This document shows, piece after piece, positions 32,267 through 41,330 of a stretch of DNA of 64,000 bases. This stretch comes from Bacillus sp. NTK071 (lineage in GTDB: Bacteria; Bacillota; Bacilli; Bacillales; Guptibacillaceae). A program made the translations under genes and the position numbers. The notes beneath the pieces are model-generated. The model made no database searches and had not been told where the DNA came from. It saw only the letters and a list, made by a program, of their open reading frames with translations. The stretch covers positions 1-64,000 of the forward strand of contig NZ_JAFKOI010000015.1 in NCBI RefSeq assembly GCF_017303315.1, in the 5' to 3' direction. Numbering within the stretch: position 1 is the stretch's first letter; each line of letters opens with the position of its first letter.

Positions 32267-32339
32267 TATAATTGCAACTTTCACTTTCCAAATAACGTCT
32301 AATGAGAAAAAGGTATGACAATAGAGTGGAGGTCATTCT

Positions 32340-32717
32340 ATGAAACTGCGAAAATTTGGATCCGTGTTGCTTATAAGTATCCTTCTGGTAGGTACAATAG
32401 GGTGTACAGCGAAAGGCGAGCAACAGTCGAATGCCGCTACAGAACCAAACGCAAGCGTTGAAAAAGATGGAACGGAAGAGGAAGCCGCTCAAGCTGATCA
32501 GATAGAGATGATAGCGAACGATGAGAAAATCATTGAAATGTTGAAGTCTTCAGGTGTTATTAAAGAGAACGCAACGGCAGAAGAAATTAAAGAAGCAGTA
32601 AAAGATTACCTTCAGAAGAAAGCAGAACAGAACAAAATGAGAGAGAAGTCAGATAAGAAGAACATTGAGGAGTTAAAGAAAGAGATACAAAAAGACCTTC
32701 AAGTAGAAGGTTCATGA
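32340..32717 (+). CDS. Lipoprotein resembling the propeptide of the adjacent M6 protease
   Basis: 125 residues. A lipoprotein signal peptide ends at TIGC22. After an acidic linker (23-54), residues about 55-120 align with residues 51-115 of the M6 protease encoded at 32986: IANDEKIIEMLKSSGVIKEN against VANEEKLIEMLKENGKIPKD, with 16 identities in 40 positions by eye, and both then continue as charged helix. In the protease this part is the prodomain. A free, membrane-anchored copy could chaperone or inhibit the secreted enzyme; this is inference. GGAGG is 8 bases before ATG; its own terminator separates it from the protease gene. Confidence 0.78.
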   Translation: MKLRKFGSVLLISILLVGTIGCTAKGEQQSNAATEPNASVEKDGTEEEAAQADQIEMIANDEKIIEMLKSSGVIKENATAEEIKEAVKDYLQKKAEQNKMREKSDKKNIEELKKEIQKDLQVEGS

Positions 32718-32723
32718 TTTGGG

Positions 32724-32751
32724 AGACTCGGTTACTGAGTCTTTTTTTTTG
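32724..32751 (+). terminator. Terminator of the propeptide-like lipoprotein gene
   Basis: AGACTC (32724-32729) pairs with GAGTCT (32737-32742), followed by eight or nine T. Confidence 0.85.
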
Positions 32752-32985
32752 TGGAGTTAACGGGTTGAAGCGTTATTGCGAGAAAATAAATATGTTGTCG
32801 TATAGCGGTTCTTTTGACTCATGTCTTAAGTAGGATAATTGTATTTTTATTAGAGAAAATAGATATTTTTGCAGGAAAATGGCAGTTTTTGAGACTTTTG
32901 GATCATTCATATTTTTCAGAAAACATATTATAGTGAGTCTATTGTAAAGGTTTTGTAAAAACATTTTTATAGGGGGCTTGAGCAT

Positions 32986-35373
32986 TTGAAAGGGAAAAAC
33001 GTATTGTCGATGGCAATGATTGCCGCTTTAACACTAGGTTCACTAGCAACGGGGACAAGCAGTACAGTTCATGCGGATTCAACTTCAGTCAAGCAAGAAG
33101 TGAAGAAAGAAGCCGTACATAAGCAAGGGCCGTTTGATTTAGCGGTAGCGAATGAAGAGAAACTGATTGAAATGTTGAAAGAAAACGGAAAGATTCCAAA
33201 GGATGCTTCGGCTAAAGAAGTGGAGAAAGAGCTAAACCAATTTCTGAAAGAGAAGTCGGATGCCCTTAAAGATATGGAGTCTAAGGGAGAATTAAATGAC
33301 GAAAAGCTTGAACTTGAGAAAGAGATCAAGGATAAGCTGAAAAATGATAACGATAAGAAAGCAAAGGATAATGGCCGTAAAGGCGGTAAGAAACTGGGCA
33401 CAGTCGTTGAGGAAGACTATCACGGTGATGTTCGCTCAGATAACGTTCTAGTTCTTCTAGTTGAATTCCCTGATTTCCCACATAATAGTATCCAACCAGA
33501 TGAATCAGATATGTACTATGAGGATTATGTGAAAGAGCATTATCAAAATATGATTTTTGGTGAGAACGGGTACGAGGGGCCAAACGGCGAGAACCTAGTA
33601 TCTATGAAGCAATTCTATGAAGAGCAAACGGATGGAGCTTACACGGTGAATGGAACAGTTGCCGGTTGGTATATGGCTTCAAAGAATGCAGCGGCATATG
33701 GAGGCAAGAGTCCATCTGGTGGAAACGATGTGAATGCTCGCGGTCTAGTTAAAGAAGCGCTTACTGCAGCAGGTGCAGATCCAAGCGTGAACCTAGCAGA
33801 CTATGACCAGGAAGATCGTTACGATCTTGATGGCGATGGTAACTTCCGAGAAGCAGATGGACTGATTGATCATTTGATGGTTGTTCATTCAGCTGTTGGT
33901 GAAGAAGCTGGTGGAGGTCAGCTTGGTGAAGATGCGATTTGGTCTCACCGTTGGAACCTTGGAGGTATTTTCCCGATTGCAGGATCTCCAGAGCCAGAAG
34001 TTGATTACTGGGGCGAAGGTTCCATGTATGCATATGACTATACAATCGAACCTGCAGACGGAGCAGCTGGCGTATTTGCACATGAATATGGTCATGATTT
34101 AGGGCTACCTGATGAATATGACACGCAATATTCTGGAGCTGGTGAAGCTGTCTCGTACTGGTCGATCATGGCAAGCGGTAGCTGGGCTGGTAAACTACCA
34201 GGAACAGAGCCAACTGGATTTAGTGCATGGTCGAAAGAATTCCTTCAAGCTGCACATGGTGGAAACTGGTTGAAATATGATGAAGTCGATTTAGAAGAGA
34301 TTGATAACAAAGGTTTGGAAGTGTACCTTGATCAAGCTAACACGAAAGGGACCAATCTTGATGCCCTTCGAATCAATCTTCCTGATAAAGAAACTCAAAT
34401 CAACGCGCCTTATAGTGGAGAATTCGAATATTTCAGTGGAAGTGCGGATGGTTTGAATAACTCTGCAGTCTTACCTGTTGATCTTACAAATGTTTCAAAC
34501 GGAGAACTGTCGTTTAAAACATGGTATGACATTGAAACGGACTGGGATTATGGTTCTGTACAAGTGAGTGAAGATGGTAAGGAATGGACTACTATTCCAG
34601 GTAATATTACAACAGAAACGGATCCAAACGAAGCTAATCCTGGACACGGTATTACTGGAAGCTCAGAAGGTTGGGTTGATGGTACATTCAATCTAAATGA
34701 TTATGCTGGTAAAGAAGTGTTTGTTAAATTTAACTACCTAACAGATGGTGCCGTATCAAACCCTGGCTTCTATATTGATGATGTTCTTGTAACGGGTGAT
34801 GGCAACGAATTGTTCTTTGATGATGCAGAAGGTACGCCTAAAGTTGACCTTCAAGGATTTACGAAAGACAATGGTGTGAAGGTTTCTGAACATTACTATT
34901 TGCTAGAGTGGAGAAATCATCAGGGTGTAGATAAAGGACTAGATCACATCCGCCGCGGGGCTAGCCTTATGTCATTTGAACCAGGTCTTGTTGTTTGGTA
35001 TGCAGATAACAAATACTCTGAAAACTGGACAGGCGCTCATCCAGGTGAAGGTTTCCTTGGCGTAGTCGATGCTGACCAGCACGAATTGTTCTGGAGTGAC
35101 GGCACACCTGCTCAAACACGTTACCAGATCCACGATGCTGCATTCAGCCTTCGTAAAGATAATAAAATGTTTATTGACTACTCTGGTATCAATGGCCTAA
35201 CAATGACAGATAAGAAGAATCAATTTGTGAAACAATTTGACGATAGCAAGAGCTATCTAAATGAAGCGATTCCGGATGCAGGACGTAATGTAACGGAATA
35301 TGGCTTGAAATTCAAGGTAACAGGCGAAGCAACTGATCGCTCTGTTGGCCGCGTTTCAATCACAAGAAAATAA
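32986..35373 (+). CDS. Secreted immune-inhibitor-A-type M6 metalloprotease
   Basis: 795 residues from TTG 32986 (AGGGGGC upstream). Signal peptide to about SSTVHA (residue 30). A charged prodomain (about 45-130) precedes the catalytic part. The metzincin-like zinc site is HEYGHDLGLPDEYD (H366, E367, H370, G373, D376). C-terminal parts include a jelly-roll segment (about 480-620; NSAVLPVDLTNVSNGELSFKTWYDIETDWDY... GFYIDDVLVTGDG) typical of InhA. InhA proteins degrade host antimicrobial peptides and matrix proteins in the B. cereus group; in an environmental species nutrient use is also likely. Downstream is a terminator shared with mprF. Confidence 0.88.
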   Translation: MKGKNVLSMAMIAALTLGSLATGTSSTVHADSTSVKQEVKKEAVHKQGPFDLAVANEEKLIEMLKENGKIPKDASAKEVEKELNQFLKEKSDALKDMESKGELNDEKLELEKEIKDKLKNDNDKKAKDNGRKGGKKLGTVVEEDYHGDVRSDNVLVLLVEFPDFPHNSIQPDESDMYYEDYVKEHYQNMIFGENGYEGPNGENLVSMKQFYEEQTDGAYTVNGTVAGWYMASKNAAAYGGKSPSGGNDVNARGLVKEALTAAGADPSVNLADYDQEDRYDLDGDGNFREADGLIDHLMVVHSAVGEEAGGGQLGEDAIWSHRWNLGGIFPIAGSPEPEVDYWGEGSMYAYDYTIEPADGAAGVFAHEYGHDLGLPDEYDTQYSGAGEAVSYWSIMASGSWAGKLPGTEPTGFSAWSKEFLQAAHGGNWLKYDEVDLEEIDNKGLEVYLDQANTKGTNLDALRINLPDKETQINAPYSGEFEYFSGSADGLNNSAVLPVDLTNVSNGELSFKTWYDIETDWDYGSVQVSEDGKEWTTIPGNITTETDPNEANPGHGITGSSEGWVDGTFNLNDYAGKEVFVKFNYLTDGAVSNPGFYIDDVLVTGDGNELFFDDAEGTPKVDLQGFTKDNGVKVSEHYYLLEWRNHQGVDKGLDHIRRGASLMSFEPGLVVWYADNKYSENWTGAHPGEGFLGVVDADQHELFWSDGTPAQTRYQIHDAAFSLRKDNKMFIDYSGINGLTMTDKKNQFVKQFDDSKSYLNEAIPDAGRNVTEYGLKFKVTGEATDRSVGRVSITRK

Positions 35374-35379
35374 ATGAGT

Positions 35380-35416
35380 AAGGAGCGCTTAGTGATTAGC
35401 GCTCCTTGTTTTTTGT
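35380..35416. terminator. Bidirectional terminator of the M6 protease, overlapping the mprF 3' end
   Basis: AAGGAGCGC (35380-35388) pairs with GCGCTCCTT (35399-35407), followed by GTTTTTTG on the plus strand. The mprF stop codon (35389-35391) lies in the loop, so mprF coding sequence forms one arm. Confidence 0.82.
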
Positions 35417-37977
35417 GTGTGGATAGAAGGTGGGGTCAGAGAGGGGTCTGACCCCATTTCCCTTTTTCTGCTAATTAAAGTAGAAACTTGAGCCATCGTG
35501 ATAGGAAGAGAGGATTTTTTTCGATAAGCCAAGTATTTTCCTTCCCATTCATTCGCGTATTTTTCTTTGAAATTTCTTAACCCTTGAAAATGATAGAAGA
35601 CGTGACCGTGAAGGAAAATTTGTGAAGCGATTTTCTCGCTTAAGAATGAGAATTTCGATAGGCCGACGTTAGAAAGGGGGGCCATCCCTAAATTGAATTT
35701 CTGATAGCCTTCTTCTTTCGCCCATGTGAATAACGAGAGGAAAACGTAATCCATCGTTCCGGATGGTGCAGGACGCTTAAATCTCATTAAATCAACAGAA
35801 ATCGTTTTGTTATGATCGTATACTGGCATAAGGTTTGTAAAGGCGACGACTTCATTGTCTTTATCTCTAACAAGCGCGATGTCTGATTGGTTAAGGTAAT
35901 GGTCATCAAAGAAACCTAAAGAATACCCTTTTTCTTTTCTGCCTCGCAGCCACCCGTCTGATACCTCTTTCAACTTCATCATCAACTCGTTACTGAAAGG
36001 TGGTTTCGCTATTTCGAAACGATAGTTCTCTCTTTCGAATTTATTTTTAACTGCTCTTGATCCTTTCATTTTCTTACCGGTTAGCGTGAAGAGCTGTAGA
36101 TCAACATACGCCTCCTCACCAAGCTTGAAGAAGTCAAAGCCGCTTTCATGAAGATAAGAAAGCATTTCTTTGCTCACCTGGTAGAAGACTAGTGAATAGC
36201 CATAAAGATCCGATTGGTTCTGAAACTCTTCTATTGCATTCCGAAAATCGGATTTCTCCCCAATTGGATCCCCAAGAATAACTAGCTTATCTGCTGATTT
36301 TTGATAGAAGAATAGAACACTATTCTTTGAATTCCAATACATGTATTTATCATGAAGAAAACATAAATGGGTTAAGGTTGTGCCATTGTAGTTTCTAAGA
36401 TGGTCATAAATTCGGTTTTCCTGCCCTCTTGTTGTTAGCATGATCCAATTCCGTGGTTTAATGACGCAATACCCAATGATAAAAAAGAGTAACGCCATTA
36501 ATAAACCAATCCACGCACTATCAATTAGATTGTGAGGAGAAGTCATGATGAAAGGAGCGAGTTTTGTAGGAACTGCTTCCCTAAACGGTAATGTGACATA
36601 TCCGATTCCGATGTAAATCAACGTAATAAGGACAAGGGAGGTACCGTCGAAAAGAATTCTGCTCCACGTTAACACGTAGCTCTCACGATAAAAGCGGGAT
36701 TTAGACAGTCGAAGGAGCAAGGCAACAATTATTATGAAAATGGCTTCTTCATAGTCGAATCCTTTGGAAAATGTGAAGATAGCAGCAGAAAATAATACAG
36801 CGAGAGTTACGAAATAGGCCCATTTCACTTTGTATTGAATCCCTCTTGATAACCCAATCAGCACAAATCCAGCGGCAACTGAAAGCTGATGGGAGACAGT
36901 AACGAGAAATGGCAGCGAGAAGAGCTCTTCAATGATCGTTAACCGATCAATGATCCCAGGCAGTGCTGCAGACAAAAGAAGAATGAGTCCTGATAGAAAA
37001 ACCAGAGTGGTGATAAGGATATGACTGATGCGCTGGATAATGTTGAGTGGCAATTGATTCCACGATTCATTCCACTTATCCCAGTACTCTTTAATGAATA
37101 GAATGACGGCAAGTAAGAAGGGGAGGAGAAAGTAGCCAAGTCGATACAAGATTAAGAGGAAGAGGACTTTCTCATCCTGTATGCCTAACAATTGGGTTCC
37201 CCATATAAAGACAAGATCAAAAGAACCAAGACCACCCGGAATCATGCTCATGATTCCAGCACAAGAAGCAACAATGAAGATTGGGAACAGCTGGCCAATA
37301 GATAGGTTTAAATCGATCGTGCTTGCTAATAACCATACTGCTAGGAACGCAGAGGTCCACTCAACTAGAGAAACACCGATGAGTTGAAATCTAATGTTCA
37401 AGCCAAAAGGTCGATTTGTTGTTTTATCCTTGCGAATAAGGAACGTGGTCAGAAGGAAAGGAAGATACATGCCGATCGCAATGACTGCAAGGTAGAGCCA
37501 CTTTGTATTTGTTAGAAGGGGACTTTGTCTATAGCCTGCAAGGACAAGCCAGGATAGAAGTGAGATCCCGGTCAGATAGAACAATGAGACGCTAGCAATT
37601 GTCTTGAGTAATTTAACTCTGTCGCTTTCGTAAGCTTGAAAGAAATAAGTTCGTAGCATACCACCGATTAAACCACCGAAACCAAGGAGATTTGAGAATG
37701 AATTCGCGATGACGGACTGTTTAATTAGTTTCATTACCGGAGTGGTTCTCTTCATGATTCTTAAGATTAAGGCATCGTAGAAAATCATTGGACTGACAGC
37801 TCCCATTGTTAGAAGGAGGACGAACAGAAGCATAACGACATTAAACTGCCGAACTTCATGACGAAGTAAGTGCACATCGATATTGCTTGTAAACTGACTG
37901 ATTTCAAAAGCAGCAAGCGCAAAAAGAAAAAGCGGAAATAACACTTTCAACACTTGAAATGCTCGTTGTTGGTTCAT
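35389..37977 (-). CDS. mprF: Phosphatidylglycerol lysyltransferase/flippase MprF
   Basis: 862 residues. The N-terminal 510 residues contain about fourteen membrane helices (flippase). The C-terminal part, from about 520, is the DUF2156 aminoacyl transferase (GQENRIYDHLRNYNGTTLTHLCFLHDKYMYW, VILGDPIGEKSDF, RAVKNKFERENYRFEI, GWLRGRKEKGYSLGFFDDHYL, GMAPLSNVG). MprF moves Lys from Lys-tRNA to phosphatidylglycerol and flips the product, giving resistance to cationic peptides and daptomycin. The last 20 or so residues (from about 841, GSDPSLTPP...) are encoded by a REP-like palindrome and the terminator, not by family sequence. A further REP copy is just upstream of the start. Confidence 0.88.
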   Translation of the reverse strand: MNQQRAFQVLKVLFPLFLFALAAFEISQFTSNIDVHLLRHEVRQFNVVMLLFVLLLTMGAVSPMIFYDALILRIMKRTTPVMKLIKQSVIANSFSNLLGFGGLIGGMLRTYFFQAYESDRVKLLKTIASVSLFYLTGISLLSWLVLAGYRQSPLLTNTKWLYLAVIAIGMYLPFLLTTFLIRKDKTTNRPFGLNIRFQLIGVSLVEWTSAFLAVWLLASTIDLNLSIGQLFPIFIVASCAGIMSMIPGGLGSFDLVFIWGTQLLGIQDEKVLFLLILYRLGYFLLPFLLAVILFIKEYWDKWNESWNQLPLNIIQRISHILITTLVFLSGLILLLSAALPGIIDRLTIIEELFSLPFLVTVSHQLSVAAGFVLIGLSRGIQYKVKWAYFVTLAVLFSAAIFTFSKGFDYEEAIFIIIVALLLRLSKSRFYRESYVLTWSRILFDGTSLVLITLIYIGIGYVTLPFREAVPTKLAPFIMTSPHNLIDSAWIGLLMALLFFIIGYCVIKPRNWIMLTTRGQENRIYDHLRNYNGTTLTHLCFLHDKYMYWNSKNSVLFFYQKSADKLVILGDPIGEKSDFRNAIEEFQNQSDLYGYSLVFYQVSKEMLSYLHESGFDFFKLGEEAYVDLQLFTLTGKKMKGSRAVKNKFERENYRFEIAKPPFSNELMMKLKEVSDGWLRGRKEKGYSLGFFDDHYLNQSDIALVRDKDNEVVAFTNLMPVYDHNKTISVDLMRFKRPAPSGTMDYVFLSLFTWAKEEGYQKFNLGMAPLSNVGLSKFSFLSEKIASQIFLHGHVFYHFQGLRNFKEKYANEWEGKYLAYRKKSSLPITMAQVSTLISRKREMGSDPSLTPPSIHTQKTRSANH
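35431..35456. repeat. REP-like palindrome, copy 12, inside the mprF coding tail
   Basis: TGGGGTCAGA (35431-35440), loop GAGGGG, TCTGACCCCA (35447-35456). It is read in frame as part of MprF. Confidence 0.85.
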
Positions 37978-37999
37978 TTTTATGGTTATCCTCTCTGGT

Positions 38000-38025
38000 G
38001 GGGGTCAGACAGGGGTCTGACCCCC
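38000..38025. repeat. REP-like palindrome, copy 13, in the mprF leader
   Basis: GGGGGTCAGAC (38000-38010), loop AGGG, GTCTGACCCCC (38015-38025), 22 bases upstream of the mprF start. Same GACAGGGGTC subtype as copies at 4788 and 35431. Confidence 0.83.
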
Positions 38026-38218
38026 TTCTTTAGACCTATAGTTTATCAACGCAATTAAATTATGATAGGCGAACAAATTAAAGAAGTGTTCAAAATGATA
38101 AGGGTTGATGTTATAGCATCTATTCGGAGTGATCCATTACTATTCCTTTATTTTGATCATATAGATGGTTGTGGATGGAAGGGATTAAGAAGGCGGAATA
38201 TTAAAAGTGAAAAGAGAA

Positions 38219-38244
38219 GGGGGTCAAGTACGTACCTGGCTCCC
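38219..38244. repeat. Decayed REP-like palindrome, copy 14
   Basis: GGGGGTCAAGTAC followed by GTACCTGGCTCCC; the arms differ at three positions, so the stem is damaged but recognisable. Confidence 0.6.
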
Positions 38245-38327
38245 ATAAGTTATTGAAGGTGAATACGTCGTTCGCGTGGAATTAATTTATTGAGCAATCG
38301 TTTAGATTTAGAAGGAGGTTACAGAGT

Positions 38328-38468
38328 ATGTATGAATACTTCTGTCCTGATTGTCATATCTCTGAATTCTCGTTTGAAGTTGAGCCATTAAAGCAGTGCC
38401 CAGAATGCCACCTTATGATGGAGCATATCGAAACGGAAGGAATAGAGAGTAAAAACAAATTATTGTGA
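38328..38468 (+). CDS. Small zinc-ribbon protein (46 residues)
   Basis: ATG 38328, 8 bases after GAAGGAGG, to TGA 38466-38468. The peptide MYEYFCPDCHISEFSFEVEP continues LKQCPECHLMMEHIETE and ends KNKLL; two CPxC pairs (C6-x2-C9 and C24-x2-C27) form a zinc ribbon like those of YhfH/rubredoxin-type small proteins. Function unknown. It was found by reading because it is too short for usual length limits. Confidence 0.65.
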   Translation: MYEYFCPDCHISEFSFEVEPLKQCPECHLMMEHIETEGIESKNKLL

Positions 38469-38540
38469 GAGAACATATTTCTGTCGAGGAAAGGAAAGGG
38501 ATTGGAAAAATCCAATCGCTAAATTACCCCCAGCATAACA

Positions 38541-38570
38541 AAACACCCGCTAACGCTAGCGGGTGTTTGC
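38541..38570. terminator. Terminator at the 3' end of the TetR gene
   Basis: AAACACCCGCTA (38541-38552) pairs with TAGCGGGTGTTT (38557-38568) around ACGC. A-run on the left, T-run on the right; it serves the minus-strand TetR gene and possibly the zinc-ribbon gene. Confidence 0.87.
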
Positions 38571-39484
38571 TATTCATGTGTATTTTTCTCGCAAGCTTCT
38601 GCCACTCGCTCAAAATATCGTTCTACTAGAGCATCAAGTGTTACAACGGCTTCCTGATCAAGCGATTGATCTTCTTTAATTGAAAGAAGCACACTTTCAA
38701 TTAAAAATTTCCTTGGCTTTTTGGAGTGTAGTAATTCATCTTGAACAAAGTCTAACAGTTGGATTGATTTAGTGTGGTTCTCTTTAGGTGCAAGGTTTTC
38801 TTTTAATGTTAGGATCGTTTGGTAAAGCGTATCTTGAAAATCTTGTTCTGATCGCATTGCATCAGGTAACCAGCTGTTCATTTGTTCAGGCATATTTAAT
38901 TGATCGCCTGACTCAGTAGCACCGTTAACGACGTTCACTATACGGTCGACAGTATAACGTACAACAGGATAAATATCAGCACTTGCTCCATTTGCAATCG
39001 AATAATACTTCACATTATGATGGAGCATTCCTAGGAACATAATCGAACTATCGAGTAAATAGGGACGTTTCTCCTCTCCGAATAATTCTATAAATCGATT
39101 GAATACCCATCGTAGCATCCTCATCTGACCGACTTTCAGAAAATGTTTCAACTCTTCATCAGTTGATACAAAAACTTCTTCAAATAGTGTAATCAATTTA
39201 TTCTTTTTATTCGTGTTCATTTGAAATTCAATTTGTTTGACGAAAATCTCTAGGTCAGACGGGTCTTGTCCAATAAGTAGTTCATTTCTGCTAGTCTCCA
39301 TTGTTTCATAAAGCGCCTTGAAAAGAGCAATTAACAACTCATTTTTGGAAGAAAAGTAATTGTAGAATGTCCCTTTCGATATCCCGCTATATTCTAATAT
39401 ATCCTGGATGGAAGTTGCTTGAAACCCTCGTTCTATAAATAGTTGATGAGCCATTTTTATAACATGTTGTTTTCGATCGTTCAT
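38570..39484 (-). CDS. TetR-family transcriptional regulator
   Basis: 304 residues. Helix-turn-helix at 5-50 (QHVIKMAHQLFIERGFQATSIQDILEYSGISKGTFYNYFSSKNELL). The rest is a helical ligand-binding domain with the long C-terminal part common in regulators of MFS multidrug genes. It is divergent from the MFS gene at 39687, with 202 bases of AT-rich control region, so it probably represses that transporter. AAGGTGATGCA precedes the ATG. Confidence 0.84.
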   Translation of the reverse strand: MNDRKQHVIKMAHQLFIERGFQATSIQDILEYSGISKGTFYNYFSSKNELLIALFKALYETMETSRNELLIGQDPSDLEIFVKQIEFQMNTNKKNKLITLFEEVFVSTDEELKHFLKVGQMRMLRWVFNRFIELFGEEKRPYLLDSSIMFLGMLHHNVKYYSIANGASADIYPVVRYTVDRIVNVVNGATESGDQLNMPEQMNSWLPDAMRSEQDFQDTLYQTILTLKENLAPKENHTKSIQLLDFVQDELLHSKKPRKFLIESVLLSIKEDQSLDQEAVVTLDALVERYFERVAEACEKNTHE

Positions 39485-39686
39485 TGCATCACCTTTGGTT
39501 TAATAATAATTAATTTCAGATTGTACTACCTGTATAAAAATGATCATACATTACTTTTACTTCTAAGACAAATGCCTTTAAATAGGGAATAAATATTGAT
39601 TGCAATTAATGTACTGATGGTATATGATGTGAAGAGTTGAAACGATAGTATAATTTATTGAACTTAAGGTATATGGAGGAATAACG

Positions 39687-41207
39687 ATGAGTAAAACAAT
39701 GACTGAAACGCCTCGTCCAAAGTACGGTATTCTTGCTGTCCTGATTATTGGTGCTTTCATTGCATTTCTAAATAATACATTACTAAACATTGCGTTACCT
39801 TCAATTATGGCAGATTTAGAAATCGAGACGGCCACGGTCCAATGGTTAACAACCGGATTTATGCTAGTGAATGGCATACTGATTCCAACGACAGCCTTTT
39901 TAATTGAAAAGTATACAGTTCGACGCCTGTTTCTAACGGCTATGGGCTTATTTACATTAGGTACAGTTGTAGCAGGAGTGGCAGATGTGTTTCCTGTTCT
40001 CTTAAGCGGACGTATGTTACAGGCTTCGGGGTCAGCGATTATGATGCCACTCCTCATGAACGTCATGCTAGTTAGCTTTCCGATTGAGAAAAGGGGAGCA
40101 GCAATGGGGGTTTTTGGTTTAATTCTTATGGCTGCACCAGCGATCGGACCTACGTTATCTGGATGGATTATTGAGCATTACGATTGGCGGATGTTGTTCC
40201 ATTTCGTAACGCCAATTGCGGTTATTATTTTCTTACTTGGCTTCTTCCTATTAAAAGACAAAAAGGGGAAAGTAAACATTCGACTTGATTTCACTTCGTT
40301 ACTTCTATCAAGTGCAGGTTTCGGAGGAATTCTATACGGCTTTAGTTCAGCAGGAAATAAGGGCTGGGATAGCCCACATGTCTATTTAACAATTGGAATT
40401 GGCGTTGTTTCTCTCGTAACGTTTATCGTTCGTCAATCTAAATTAGATCGACCAATGCTTAATTTTAAGGTGTTTCAATACCCAATGTTTGCTTTATCGT
40501 CTTCTATTTCGATGGTGCTCAATATGGCGATGTTCACTGCGATGCTGCTTCTTCCGATCTACGTGCAAACGATTAGAGGAATCTCGCCGTTTGATGCAGG
40601 TCTCATGATGTTACCAGGAGCACTTGTGATGGCATTTATGTCGCCAATTACTGGACGCCTGTTTGATAAGTTTGGTGGACGAATCCTTGCCATTACAGGC
40701 TTATCCATTACAGTCGTAACAACCTATCTCTTCAGTACGTTATCGATGGATACGACCTACAATTCGATTATGGTACTTCATGCTGTAAGGATGTTTGGTA
40801 TTTCCATGGTCATGATGCCAGTATCGACGAACGGCTTGAATCAGTTACCTGCACGTTTCTATCCGCACGGTACCGCAATGAATAATACGTTAAACCAAGT
40901 TGCTGGTGCGATTGGAACTGCTCTTCTTGTAACGATTATGTCAAATCGGACGGAATCTGTAGCAACGGACTTAATGGCATCAAGTGCAGGTACCCAAACG
41001 GACCCTGCATCGCTTGCTACATTGCAACAGCAGGTTGCCATGCAAGCGATGCTCGAAGGAATAAACTATGCCTTCTTTATTGCAACGTTTATTGCAGGGC
41101 TTGCCCTTTTCCTATCGTTCTTTATTAAACGGGCAGGTTTCGAAGAGAAGACGGATGATCAAGACGTATTAAAAGAACAAAAACCAGGTGAATTAGTCGC
41201 CAATTAA
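39687..41207 (+). CDS. MFS multidrug efflux transporter, DHA2 (14-helix) type
   Basis: 506 residues with about fourteen helices. Family motifs: FLNNTLLNIALPSI in helix 1 (the N-x-x-x-x-x-ALP of DHA2), LTTGFMLVNGILIPTTAFLIEKYTVRRLFL between helices 2 and 3 (motif A), GRMLQASGSAIMMPLLMNVM in helix 4 and FGLILMAAPAIGPTLSGWIIEHYDWR in helix 5 (motif C, GPTLSG). Close in style to LmrB/MdtP. It exports cationic or lipophilic drugs by proton antiport; the substrate is not known. GGAGG is 8 bases from ATG. A terminator follows. Confidence 0.87.
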   Translation: MSKTMTETPRPKYGILAVLIIGAFIAFLNNTLLNIALPSIMADLEIETATVQWLTTGFMLVNGILIPTTAFLIEKYTVRRLFLTAMGLFTLGTVVAGVADVFPVLLSGRMLQASGSAIMMPLLMNVMLVSFPIEKRGAAMGVFGLILMAAPAIGPTLSGWIIEHYDWRMLFHFVTPIAVIIFLLGFFLLKDKKGKVNIRLDFTSLLLSSAGFGGILYGFSSAGNKGWDSPHVYLTIGIGVVSLVTFIVRQSKLDRPMLNFKVFQYPMFALSSSISMVLNMAMFTAMLLLPIYVQTIRGISPFDAGLMMLPGALVMAFMSPITGRLFDKFGGRILAITGLSITVVTTYLFSTLSMDTTYNSIMVLHAVRMFGISMVMMPVSTNGLNQLPARFYPHGTAMNNTLNQVAGAIGTALLVTIMSNRTESVATDLMASSAGTQTDPASLATLQQQVAMQAMLEGINYAFFIATFIAGLALFLSFFIKRAGFEEKTDDQDVLKEQKPGELVAN

Positions 41208-41214
41208 GTTAAGT

Positions 41215-41244
41215 AAGCAGCTGTTCATTAACAGCTGCTTTTTC
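41215..41244 (+). terminator. Terminator of the MFS gene
   Basis: AAGCAGCTGTT (41215-41225) pairs with AACAGCTGCTT (41230-41240), loop CATT, then TTTC. Confidence 0.87.
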
Positions 41245-41330
41245 TATTTAGATATGAATGTGGCGATGGTAAAAAAGTTTTGGTGGTATTATTTTAGATG
41301 CAAATCATTTACAAATGTTAGGAAATATAG

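Larger units (their letters stand above)
37978..38327. other. Intergenic region upstream of mprF
   Basis: 350 bases with two REP copies (38000-38025 and a decayed one at 38219-38244). A 65-codon frame at 38062-38256 has no ribosome binding site and its end runs through the decayed repeat; I do not accept it as a gene. Confidence 0.55.

Noticed and set aside
38062-38256. 64-codon frame upstream of the zinc-ribbon gene
   Set aside because: No ribosome binding site, and its end passes through a decayed REP palindrome.
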